From contig URXK01000011.1 in NCBI GenBank assembly GCA_900551755.1, forward strand, positions 1-56,861: 56,861 nucleotides of DNA, given 5' to 3'. The stretch comes from an uncultured Eubacterium sp. GTDB lineage: Bacteria > Bacillota > Clostridia > Lachnospirales > CAG-274. Shown here piece after piece: positions 23,846-31,395 of the stretch (positions within the stretch are counted from its first letter, which is position 1; each line of letters starts with the position of its first letter). The notes under the pieces were generated by a model. The model made no database searches and was not told the DNA's origin. It saw only the letters and a program-made list of their open reading frames with translations. The translations under genes were made by a program, and so were the position numbers.

Positions 23846-24202
23846 GGGTGCAAGTTGGGGTGCAAAATAGGGTGCAGAAATAAATACATTAATATTAATA
23901 TTTATAATTATTTTTTAGTATTATTTATTGTTTAATATTATTTAATTAATGGCTTATTTACTATGTTTTTTAATAATAAAATAAATAATGTAATAGATAT
24001 AAAAACTAACGGGGTGCAAAAGGGTGCAGGTTTTTTTAGTTGGCAAAAAAATTGAAAATGAAAATATAATTAAACTTTTTAAGAAGTGCAAAAAACTTGC
24101 ACCATTCTGCACCCTATATACTGAAACACTAGTATTTAAGCCAAAAATTGGGGTGCAAAATATGTAAAAAAACTGCACCTAAATTGCACCCTAAGTTGCA
24201 CC
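23846..24202. other. Iteron-like array with AT-rich core: candidate replication origin
   Basis: GGGTGCA occurs at 23846, 23858 and 23870 (exactly 12 bp apart), then at 24012, 24022 and 24151. A degenerate copy, AAGTGCA, is at 24084. The complement, TGCACC(C), occurs at 24098, 24108, 24174, 24185 and 24197. Between 23877 and 24010 the DNA is almost pure A+T. Direct iterons plus an unwinding-like region beside a P4/D5-type primase is the layout of an iteron origin. Function is inferred. Confidence 0.6.
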
Positions 24203-24286
24203 TTAATTATTTGTGAATGAATTACACTGTTAAAATCTACTAAATAATAGTTGCTAATTTTGTTTAAAAATTATTGTAATATATTG

Positions 24287-24315
24287 TTGACCCTGTGTGG
24301 GAATAATGGTATCAT
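24287..24315 (+). promoter_or_regulatory. Orphan promoter-like site
   Basis: TTGACC (24287-24292), 17 bases, TATCAT (24310-24315). No gene follows; the sequence runs into repeat cluster 3. Confidence 0.3.
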
Positions 24316-24359
24316 AAAAATATAAACAAATTAAATTGTTGTTAAGGGGTAATTTTTAG

Positions 24360-25008
24360 TTGTACTTGGAAATGTTACGAACGGGTTGTCTGTAGGGGCG
24401 ATTATTAATCGCCCAATAATAATAGGTGGTTAACAATTATTTTTATTTATAATGAACAGGCAAACTGTAGGGGCGAGCATTGCTCGTCCGAGTTATCAGC
24501 TATATATTAAAAGTACTTATTACCTATTACTTGAGAATAGAAACCCCTCAGTCAGCTAAAGCTGACAGCTCCCCTACAAGTGGAGCTAGGTGGCTAACAA
24601 TTACTTTTTTATAATGAACAGGCAAACTGTAGGGGCGAACACTGTTCGCCCGTTGTAACAGTTACGAATAATGGTCATACGGGCGATTAATAATCGCCCC
24701 TACAAATAAGCTGTACTTTCATATATTAATTATATGTAGAGCAAGGCAGTTTGCCTTCCCTTGTAGGGAAGGTGGCAACCGAAGGTTGACGGAAGGGTTT
24801 CCAACTTTATTTATTACATATTACCTATTACCTATTACTTGAAAATAGAAACCCCTCAGTCACTTCGTGACAGCTCCCCTAAAAGTGGAGCTAAGTGGTT
24901 AATATTTAGTTATTCATTTATACAAAAAAAGGGCGATTAATAATCGCCCCTACAATAAACTGTACCTATTACTTATTACTTATTACCTATTACCTTTTAC
25001 TTCCCCTC
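24360..25008. repeat. Interspersed hairpin-repeat cluster 3
   Basis: Family A copies lie at 24391-24414, 24466-24489, 24628-24651, 24681-24704 (inverted) and 24931-24954 (inverted). Family B copies lie at 24541-24588 and 24848-24894, the first with a different inner stem (CAGCTAAAGCTG). A family C copy is at 24750-24802. TATTACC/TATTACT 7-mers occur at about 24512-24530, 24812-24840 and 24965-24995. No gene was found. Confidence 0.9.
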
Positions 25009-25009
25009 A

Positions 25010-25336
25010 TCATTTTAAAAATCCAAATATAAGCTCAACTATTCTTTCAAAGAAGAAGTAGTAAACTGTAACAAGTGCAACAAAGAAAGCCAAAACGCCA
25101 ATTACATAAAGAATTTTATATATTTTAGGCACAGATTTATAAAATCTAACAGCCTTTAAATATTGCTTATGAAATTTAGAGCGTAAATACCACTTTCTAA
25201 ACCTATCAGACCCCTTATTAAAGCAATAATAAGCCACAAACAAAAAGGGAACAGTAGGCATAACTGGCAATATAGTGCCTAAAACGCCCAAAAAAATTGA
25301 AACAAAGCCCAACACAACCCACAGCTTTTTAACCAT
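25010..25336 (-). CDS. DUF454 (YbaN-like) inner-membrane protein
   Basis: The 108-residue protein has two membrane segments at the N-terminus (VVLGFVSIFLGVLGTILPVM and then PTVPFLFVAYYCF), a charged middle (RFRKWYLRSKFHKQYLKAVR) and a C-terminal hydrophobic region. The LGxxGxxLPxxPTxPFLL pattern is the hallmark of the DUF454/YbaN family. Function is unknown. It is last in a minus-strand run and lies 26 bases after rsmI; a repeat cluster begins 2 bases beyond its stop, with no obvious terminator. Confidence 0.88.
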   Translation of the reverse strand: MVKKLWVVLGFVSIFLGVLGTILPVMPTVPFLFVAYYCFNKGSDRFRKWYLRSKFHKQYLKAVRFYKSVPKIYKILYVIGVLAFFVALVTVYYFFFERIVELIFGFLK

Positions 25337-25362
25337 TATATCAACCTTCCAACTATAAGCAA

Positions 25363-26196
25363 TTAATTTTTCTTAAGTTCTGCATAAACATCTCTTTTGC
25401 CAATTCCTCTATCTTTGGCAACCTGTTTCATAGCACTTTTTTCATCTAAGCCTTGTGCCACATAGCTATTAAAGTGGTCTAGTATTGACATTTCATTTAT
25501 TTTTGACATTTCCTCGGCTTTTATTTCCTCTGGGTCAGCACCATTTAAAACAATAACAAATTCGCCCTTTGGCTCATTTTCTTCAAAATAAGCTATAACA
25601 TCACTTATTTTGCCTTTGTTTACTGTTTCGTGGCGTTTTGTAAGCTCTCTTTCAACAGCAATTTCTCTATCACCGGCATATTTATAAATATCATTTAATG
25701 TATTTAACAAATGGTGGGGTGCTTCATAAAATACTGTAGTTCTAGTTTCGCCCTTTAGCCTAGAAAGAACCTCAACTCGCTGTTTTTTACCCTTTGGCAA
25801 AAAGCCTTCAAATATATAACTTCTTGTGTTAAGACCACTTAAAACAAGGGCTGTAATCACTGCTGTAGGACCAGGCACTATTGTTACATCAATGTCATTT
25901 TCATAACAAAGTTTGACTAAGTCCTCTCCAGGGTCAGATATACCAGGCATACCAGCGTCAGTAACAAGGGCAATATCTTTGCCTGCCTTAAGCATATTAA
26001 TAAGCTGAGGACCTTTAACATCTTTATTATGTTCATAATAGCTTGTCAGTGGTGTTTTAATATCAAAGTGATTAAGCAATTTAACACTCTGTCTTGTGTC
26101 CTCTGCTGCAATCAAGTCAACCTCTCCCAGTATCCTTATTGCTCTAAGGGTCATATCCTCCATATTTCCTATTGGTGTACCGCAAATATATAACAT
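25363..26196 (-). CDS. rsmI: 16S rRNA (cytidine(1402)-2'-O)-methyltransferase
   Basis: RsmI methylates the ribose of C1402 in the 16S rRNA decoding centre, using SAM. The 277-residue protein has CGTPIGNMEDMTLRAI at the N-terminus, AAEDTRQSVKLLNHF, LVTDAGMPGISDPG and VVPGPTAVITALVLSG, the tetrapyrrole-methylase-fold blocks of this family, followed by the usual C-terminal extension. GGAG precedes the ATG. It follows the yabB-like methyltransferase gene by 9 bases, matching the Bacillus gene order of this replication and translation cluster. Confidence 0.95.
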   Translation of the reverse strand: MLYICGTPIGNMEDMTLRAIRILGEVDLIAAEDTRQSVKLLNHFDIKTPLTSYYEHNKDVKGPQLINMLKAGKDIALVTDAGMPGISDPGEDLVKLCYENDIDVTIVPGPTAVITALVLSGLNTRSYIFEGFLPKGKKQRVEVLSRLKGETRTTVFYEAPHHLLNTLNDIYKYAGDREIAVERELTKRHETVNKGKISDVIAYFEENEPKGEFVIVLNGADPEEIKAEEMSKINEMSILDHFNSYVAQGLDEKSAMKQVAKDRGIGKRDVYAELKKN

Positions 26197-26205
26197 ATAT
26201 TTCTC

Positions 26206-26934
26206 CTAATTGTAGTAAATATCATAAACTTCATCTGTGTAAGTGCCGTCAGCCTTATATATAACAAGATTTGGCAATACCTTTAAGCCAGCTTTTCCAC
26301 CCTTTGAAAACTCTAAAAGCACTAGCTCTGAGCCTTTGTTAAAATGTGGTGAAATAAGTTGCATTGTTTTAGGCTCAATATGATACTTTCTAGCAGTACA
26401 AAATATATCTGCTAATCTTTCACTTCTGTGTACCATATATAGTCTGCCACCATATTTAAGCATTTTGTTAGCTGATGAAAAAACATCATCAATGTTACAA
26501 AGTATCTCGTGTCTAGCAATAGCCTTGGGAGAACTTTGGCTTACATAGCCAACATTGTTAGCCATATAGGGTGGGTTGCAAGTAACAACATTAAATGATG
26601 ATGCCTTAAAATACTTGGTGCAATCCTTTATGTCACCTGTTACAACATCAATTTTATCACTTAAGTTATTAAGTGCAACAGAACGCCTTGCCATATCTGC
26701 ACTTTGCTCCTGTATCTCTATTGCTGAAAAGTGACTGCCGTTTGTTTTTGCCTCAAGAAGTATTGGTATAATTCCTGTGCCAGTACACATATCTAAGGCT
26801 ATTTCACCTTTTTTAACCTTAGCAAAGCCACTTAATAAAACAGCATCAATGCCAAAGCAAAAGCCGTTTGTATTTTGTATAATTTTGTAGCCCTTACGAT
26901 GAAGGTCGTCTAATCTTTCGTTTTCTAAAAGCAT
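26206..26934 (-). CDS. tRNA1(Val) A37 N6-methyltransferase-like protein (YabB/TrmN6 family)
   Basis: This SAM-dependent N6-adenine methyltransferase of 242 residues has DMCTGTGIIPILLEAK as the SAM-binding motif and VVTCNPPYMAN as the catalytic NPPY motif. It opens with GYKIIQNTNGFCFGIDAVLL, characteristic of YabB/TrmN6 proteins. The E. coli relative methylates A37 of tRNA-Val; the Firmicutes substrate is less certain. Its start codon overlaps the yaaT stop by one base (TAATG), so the two are translationally coupled. Confidence 0.9.
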   Translation of the reverse strand: MLLENERLDDLHRKGYKIIQNTNGFCFGIDAVLLSGFAKVKKGEIALDMCTGTGIIPILLEAKTNGSHFSAIEIQEQSADMARRSVALNNLSDKIDVVTGDIKDCTKYFKASSFNVVTCNPPYMANNVGYVSQSSPKAIARHEILCNIDDVFSSANKMLKYGGRLYMVHRSERLADIFCTARKYHIEPKTMQLISPHFNKGSELVLLEFSKGGKAGLKVLPNLVIYKADGTYTDEVYDIYYN

Positions 26935-27803
26935 TAATCAAGTATATCCTTTAAATCTTCTTTTGGAACATTATCCTCTTTGCGATGACGCCTTTTCAAT
27001 ATTCTAATTTCATCAGGAGTGAAAAAGCTAACTCCAATATCGTTTTTAGGTGGCTTTTTAATAGCAGTCTTAATAACCTGCTTTAAAACATTTACACTTA
27101 AAACCTCTCCACGACCTTCAGGAGTTTCAATAATATCTCCCTCCTTAGGAAGTTTCTTTAAAAGCTCCTCATAAACATTTTGCTCATATTTAAGACAACA
27201 CATAAGTCTGCCACAAGCACCTGATATTTTAGTAGGGTTTAATGAAAGTCCTTGGTCCTTTGCCATTTTAATACTTACTGGGTGAAAATCACCTAAGAAA
27301 GTGGCACAGCAAAGAGGTCTGCCACAAATACCAATGCCGTTTACATACTTTGCCTCATCTCTAACACCAATTTGTCTTAACTCAATACGAGTGCGGAAAA
27401 CTGACGCAAGGTCCTTAACAAGCTCTCTAAAGTCAATTCTGCCGTCTGCTGTAAAGTAAAATATAAGTTTGTTGTTATCAAATGTAAGCTCTGTTGCAAT
27501 CAAACGCATTTCTAGCTTATGCTTTTTTATCTTTTCAATACAAACTTCAAAGGCTTCCTTTTCCTTTTCCTTATTTTTTCTATTTATTTCCATATCCTCA
27601 TCTGTAGCTAGTCTTGTAACTGGCTTAACAGGTGGAATAACATCTTCTTCACTAACATCTCTGTTTGGTATAACTACTGTACCAAACTCCATACCTCTTG
27701 CAGTTTCAACAATTACATTCTGTCCATAGGTATATTCAGTTGTTTCAGGGTCAAAATAATAAATTTTGCCTGCTTTTTTAAATCTAACTCCAACTACTAT
27801 CAT
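26934..27803 (-). CDS. yaaT: PSP1-domain protein YaaT (RicT)
   Basis: YaaT/RicT, with RicA and RicF, forms a complex that promotes mRNA processing by RNase Y and aids sporulation and competence phosphorelays in Bacillus. The 289-residue protein carries the PSP1 C-terminal domain: NKLIFYFTADGRIDFRELVK, then GRPLCCATFLGDF and ISGACGRLMCCLKYEQ. The conserved cysteines of the last two blocks bind iron-sulfur clusters in RicAFT. Length and position after holB match Bacillus. RicA and RicF homologues are not in the window. Confidence 0.93.
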   Translation of the reverse strand: MIVVGVRFKKAGKIYYFDPETTEYTYGQNVIVETARGMEFGTVVIPNRDVSEEDVIPPVKPVTRLATDEDMEINRKNKEKEKEAFEVCIEKIKKHKLEMRLIATELTFDNNKLIFYFTADGRIDFRELVKDLASVFRTRIELRQIGVRDEAKYVNGIGICGRPLCCATFLGDFHPVSIKMAKDQGLSLNPTKISGACGRLMCCLKYEQNVYEELLKKLPKEGDIIETPEGRGEVLSVNVLKQVIKTAIKKPPKNDIGVSFFTPDEIRILKRRHRKEDNVPKEDLKDILD

Positions 27804-27804
27804 T

Positions 27805-28797
27805 CTATTTCTCCTTTATTTTAAAAAACAGAGTTTCTAACAAAAGCTGTGTGTTGCCGTTGTGGCTAAGTTTAAACCTAGTGTCGTTAATAGCATCACA
27901 TCTGTTAATAAGCTGACTAATAGTTGTTTTTTTTGCTATAATCTCTGTTTGAGGGATTTTATCTTTTTGAATAATATTTTTTTGAGAGCCTGTTTGTTTC
28001 ATAACTAGGGCATCTCTATACATAAGGTACATTATTTCAAGTATTTTGTCAATAAATCCCTTTTGTTCCTTTAATATATCTACGAGAGAATAAAGTTCAA
28101 TCATATCTGCATCTTCCAGCTTAACAGCAGTTTCTATTGCTGTATCTCTTATATCCCTAAACTCGTCAGAATTGGCAAGCTCTAAGGCTTTTCCTATGCT
28201 GCCTTGTGAATAAATGCTGTATAGCTGTGACACATCTTGAGTCAAATCCATATTTTTGACTAGATAATCTGCAACAGCATTGTAGGGAAGGGGGTGCAGT
28301 TTAAACATAATACAGCGTGAAAGTATAGTAACTAAAAATTTGTTATAGTTTTCACACAGCAAAAGAAATATACCATACTCAGGAGGTTCTTCCAATGTTT
28401 TAAGAAAGGCGTTTTGAGCAAGTATATTCATTTTGTCGGCCTCAGGAATAATAAATATTTTGTATCTATTTCTGTATGGCTTAATTGTTATATTTTTTAA
28501 TATTTGGTTTCTAACATCAGATACTGTAATATCTTTTTTGTCGTGAGTGACATATATAATGTCTGGGTTGTTATCTTCATCAAAGGTTTTGCAACTTGTA
28601 CAATGCCCACAGCTTTCTGTGCCACCTTCTTCACAATTTAGAGTTTTAGCAAAGGCTTTAGCAATAGTGCTTTTGCCAATGCCATACACTCCGTCAAATA
28701 TGTAAGCGTGGTTTATTCTTTTGTGGGCTATTGATGTTTTTAAGTGGTCAATAATTTCTTTGTGACCTACTATTTGGCTAAAATTATTGTTTGACAT
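27805..28797 (-). CDS. holB: DNA polymerase III delta' subunit
   Basis: Delta' is a clamp-loader subunit of the replicative polymerase. The 330-residue protein has QIVGHKEIIDHLKTSIAHKR at the N-terminus, Walker A FDGVYGIGKST, the zinc module C-x7-C-x2-C-x2-C (CEEGGTESCGHCTSC) and TLEEPPEYGIFLL, all typical of HolB. Unlike the E. coli protein it retains a recognisable P-loop, as many Firmicutes do. It overlaps the tmk stop by one base and precedes yaaT by one base, in the order tmk-holB-yaaT found in Bacillus; yaaQ and yaaR are absent. Confidence 0.93.
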   Translation of the reverse strand: MSNNNFSQIVGHKEIIDHLKTSIAHKRINHAYIFDGVYGIGKSTIAKAFAKTLNCEEGGTESCGHCTSCKTFDEDNNPDIIYVTHDKKDITVSDVRNQILKNITIKPYRNRYKIFIIPEADKMNILAQNAFLKTLEEPPEYGIFLLLCENYNKFLVTILSRCIMFKLHPLPYNAVADYLVKNMDLTQDVSQLYSIYSQGSIGKALELANSDEFRDIRDTAIETAVKLEDADMIELYSLVDILKEQKGFIDKILEIMYLMYRDALVMKQTGSQKNIIQKDKIPQTEIIAKKTTISQLINRCDAINDTRFKLSHNGNTQLLLETLFFKIKEK

Positions 28798-29429
28798 TAT
28801 ATACCGTTTTTCTCCATAAGGTTTTCAATGCCCTTAACTATTTCATCGTGTATTTCATCAACAGATTTAAGAGCATTGATTACCTGTATTCTGTTTTTGC
28901 ATCTTTTAGACAGTCTTACATAACCATCATAAACTCTTTGATGAAAGCTGAACTTTTCAGCCTCTAGTCTGTCAAGTTCAGCCTGTTCTCTCTTTCTAGC
29001 TAGTCCATCTTCTGGCTTTAGCTTAAGGAAAAAAGTTATGTCAGGCTCTAAGTCCCCAACAGCATACTTATTAATGCTTTTAATAAGTCTTTCTCCTATT
29101 GAACGGGCAAAGCCTTGATAAACAACAGAGCTGTCAACAAATCTGTCGCTTATGACAATATCCCCCTCTTTTAGGGCTGGCAGTATGACTTCTTCTACGT
29201 GCTGTGCTCTTGCTGCTGCATATAAAAGTGCCTCTGTCATATCTGTCATTTCTGTGTTGTTTTTATCTATTATAATTTCTCTGATTTTTTCGCTTATGGG
29301 AGTACCACCTGGTTCTCTTGTGCAAATTACCTTGTATCCCTTGTCCTCAAAATATTGTGCAAGGCGATTGATTTGGGTAGTTTTGCCAGCACCGTCTGTA
29401 CCCTCCATAGTAATAAATAAGCCTGACAT
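28797..29429 (-). CDS. tmk: Thymidylate kinase
   Basis: Tmk phosphorylates dTMP to dTDP for DNA synthesis. The 210-residue protein has P-loop ITMEGTDGAGKTTQ, the DRF-type motif ISDRFVDSSVVYQG, TREPGG and a LID segment rich in arginine (LARKREQAELDRLE), all normal. The AGGATAAA before the ATG is a moderate ribosome site. kduD lies 14 bases upstream on the same strand, so the housekeeping cluster may be transcribed from the kduD promoter, an uncommon arrangement. Confidence 0.96.
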   Translation of the reverse strand: MSGLFITMEGTDGAGKTTQINRLAQYFEDKGYKVICTREPGGTPISEKIREIIIDKNNTEMTDMTEALLYAAARAQHVEEVILPALKEGDIVISDRFVDSSVVYQGFARSIGERLIKSINKYAVGDLEPDITFFLKLKPEDGLARKREQAELDRLEAEKFSFHQRVYDGYVRLSKRCKNRIQVINALKSVDEIHDEIVKGIENLMEKNGI

Positions 29430-29443
29430 TTTATCCTCCGATT

Positions 29444-30205
29444 TTATCTTGCTAACCAGCCACCGTCAACAGCTAATGTAAAGCCGTTTACATAGCTTGC
29501 TGCGTCTGAGCAAAGATATATTACTGCACCCATCATATCATCAGGTGTACCCCAACGACCTGCTGGTATTCTGTCTAATATAGCTTCAGAACGGTTTGAA
29601 TCTCCTCTTAACTGAGATGTGTTGTTAGTTGCCATATAACCAGGAGCAATACCGTTTACATTAATGTTGTGGCCAGCCCATTCGTTAGCCAATGCTCTAG
29701 TTAAGCCTAATATTGCAGACTTACTTGCAGCATAAGCAGGAACTCTGATACCACCCTGATAGCTTAACATTGAGCAAATGTTGACGATTTTTCCACCTGT
29801 GCCTTGAGCCATATATTCTTTTGCAACAGCTTGAGCTAAGAAAAATACAACCTTTTCGTTAATATCAATTACTTTATCCCAGTTTTCTTCTGTTACATTA
29901 ATAGCATCATCTCTTAAAATAATGCCGGCATTATTAACAAGAATGTCAATTTTGCCAAACTTATTTTTAGCCTCAGACACAATGTAATCAATCTGCTTTG
30001 TTGAACCCAAATCGGCAATAATTTCAAAAAATTCGCCACCATTTTTTTCAACAGCTTCTTTAGTTTCAGCACAACTTCTTCTGGCAACACCGCAAACCTT
30101 TGCCCCTGCTTGAGCCAAAGCTACACACATACCTTGACCAAGACCAGTGTTTGCACCAGTAACAATTGCCACCTTACCATCAAGTTTAAATAAATCTAAA
30201 ATCAT
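29444..30205 (-). CDS. kduD: 2-dehydro-3-deoxy-D-gluconate 5-dehydrogenase (SDR)
   Basis: KduD is a short-chain dehydrogenase that interconverts 2,5-diketo-3-deoxygluconate and 2-keto-3-deoxygluconate in breakdown of pectin and other uronates. The 253-residue protein has TGANTGLGQGM (NAD site), NNAGII, catalytic Ser in SMLSYQGGIRVP with YAASK, and NVNGIAPGYMATNNTSQLR and ILDRIPAGRWG, which are KduD-specific blocks. The tail YVNGFTLAVDGGWLAR also matches. GGGAGGA precedes the ATG. No other uronate gene (kduI, kdgK, kdgA) is nearby, so it is isolated and fused to the tmk-rsmI transcript. Confidence 0.88.
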   Translation of the reverse strand: MILDLFKLDGKVAIVTGANTGLGQGMCVALAQAGAKVCGVARRSCAETKEAVEKNGGEFFEIIADLGSTKQIDYIVSEAKNKFGKIDILVNNAGIILRDDAINVTEENWDKVIDINEKVVFFLAQAVAKEYMAQGTGGKIVNICSMLSYQGGIRVPAYAASKSAILGLTRALANEWAGHNINVNGIAPGYMATNNTSQLRGDSNRSEAILDRIPAGRWGTPDDMMGAVIYLCSDAASYVNGFTLAVDGGWLAR

Positions 30206-30277
30206 AATAAATCCTCCCTTTATTGTTTATTTAATAATAGTATATCACATATAATTTTCAAGTTCAATAAAATATCA

Positions 30278-30317
30278 TTGAAAAAAATCGTCAAATATGT
30301 TATTATTATATAACATA
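30278..30317 (+). promoter_or_regulatory. Promoter and operator-like repeat of the DtxR-type gene
   Basis: TTGAAA (30278-30283), 17 bases and TATTAT (30301-30306). An inverted repeat TATGTTAT (30296-30303), six bases, ATAACATA (30310-30317) covers the -10, a good position for repression by the DtxR-type protein it precedes. Confidence 0.55.
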
Positions 30318-30346
30318 ACGAAATGGTATTTGTGGAGGTGTTTAAT

Positions 30347-30712
30347 ATGGCTATAAAGGAATCAGGCGAAAATTATCTTGAATCAATACTTGTTATAAAA
30401 GAAAGAAAAGGTTATGTTCGTTCTATAGATGTTGCTAATGAATTGGGAGTTTCTAAGCCTAGTGTTAGTAGGGCTATGTCTGTGCTTAAAAAAGAAGGTC
30501 TTATTGATATGGACGGTCTTAATCAGATTTTACTTACTGATGATGGCAAAAAAATTGCTGAAACAATTTATGAAAGACATAGAGTAATTACTAAGTTCCT
30601 TGTGTCATTAGGTGTTGATGAGGAAACTGCTGCTACTGATGCTTGTAGAATTGAGCATGTTATCAGTCCTCTTTCTTTTCAGAAAATTAAGGAGCATTTT
30701 TTTGATAAATAG
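30347..30712 (+). CDS. DtxR/MntR-family metal-dependent regulator
   Basis: The 121-residue protein has a winged HTH (about 5-65: SGENYLESILVIKERKGYVR, then SIDVANELGVSKPSVSRAMS) and the helical dimerisation and metal-binding domain (about 66-121: ERHRVITKFLVSLGVDEETA, then DACRIEHVISP). Glu and His residues of ERH, CRIEH and ISP positions match the MntR/DtxR metal sites. It lacks the SH3-like C-terminal domain, as in MntR. It may sense Mn or Fe. The ATG at 30347 follows GGAGGTG; an upstream in-frame ATG at 30323 is not needed. Thioredoxin follows 30 bases downstream. Confidence 0.9.
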   Translation: MAIKESGENYLESILVIKERKGYVRSIDVANELGVSKPSVSRAMSVLKKEGLIDMDGLNQILLTDDGKKIAETIYERHRVITKFLVSLGVDEETAATDACRIEHVISPLSFQKIKEHFFDK

Positions 30713-30742
30713 GTTAATAATAAATACTGTGGAGGTGTTTTG

Positions 30743-31048
30743 ATGTCAGTTATTACTATTACTAAGGATAATTTTGAGGCAGAGGTTTTAAATTCAGACA
30801 AGCCTGTTCTTGTGGATTTTTGGGCTGTTTGGTGTGGTCCTTGCCAAATGCTTTCTCCTGTTGTTGACCAGATTGCTGAAGAAAGTGATGCTATAAAGGT
30901 TGGCAAAATTAATGTTGATGAACAGCCAGAGCTTGCTATTAAGTTTGGTGTTATGTCTATTCCTACTCTTATTTCATTTAGAGATGGCAAAATCCATAAC
31001 AAGAGTGTTGGCGTTATATCTAAGGAAGAAATATTGAATTTAATTTAG
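30743..31048 (+). CDS. trxA: Thioredoxin
   Basis: A 101-residue thioredoxin that reduces protein disulfides. It has FDAEVL-like N-terminal strands, VLVDFWAVWCGPCQML with the WCGPC redox site, KINVDEQPELAIKFGVMSIP with the cis-proline, and SFRDGKI. ATG at 30743 follows GGAGGTG by five bases; TTG at 30740 is too close to that site. It probably shares the transcript of the DtxR-like regulator and ends at the hairpin at 31054-31074. No thioredoxin reductase gene is adjacent. Confidence 0.95.
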   Translation: MSVITITKDNFEAEVLNSDKPVLVDFWAVWCGPCQMLSPVVDQIAEESDAIKVGKINVDEQPELAIKFGVMSIPTLISFRDGKIHNKSVGVISKEEILNLI

Positions 31049-31053
31049 TGTTT

Positions 31054-31074
31054 ATAAGCCCCTTGAGGGCTTAT
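31054..31074 (+). terminator. Terminator after trxA
   Basis: ATAAGCCC (31054-31061) pairs with GGGCTTAT (31067-31074), 5-base loop, followed by TTTG; the T-tract is short. Confidence 0.65.
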
Positions 31075-31180
31075 TTTGCCACTACTTTGTGTGGTTTTGT
31101 ACAATATGACTAAAAATTAAATTGCAAACAAGAGTATATACTATAAATTGTTTAAATTGTTAATATTATATTTAAAAGTA

Positions 31181-31395
31181 TTGACAAAGCTGGAAATATA
31201 TTGTAATATTTTCCTAGAACTTTTTAAAAGACCATTAAAAAAGACTTATGTATTTTTTTTAATTCTCTTTTGTATAACTATTTTTTTGATGCTTAGAAAT
31301 AAGCATTTATTTTTTGATGTATAGGTTAGCTAAAGCTAATGATAGTAGCGATAACTAATCACAGTAGCTAAAGCTAATCCTAGAAGGAGGACAAT
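31181..31395 (+). promoter_or_regulatory. Promoter and long structured leader of the SLH protein gene
   Basis: TTGACA (31181-31186), 17 bases, TAATAT (31204-31209) give a leader of about 180 bases. It holds a TGCTTA-GAAA-TAAGCA hairpin (31291-31306) and two copies of a TTAGC-TAAA-GCTAA hairpin (31326-31339; 31365-31377 as TAGCTAAAGCTAA). Long structured leaders are common in front of abundant surface-protein genes. AGGAGG precedes the ATG. Confidence 0.6.

Noticed and set aside
19575..24202. tRNA-Met as the integration site of the primase element
   Set aside because: I searched by eye for a second copy of the tRNA 3' end downstream and found none; no integrase is present either.
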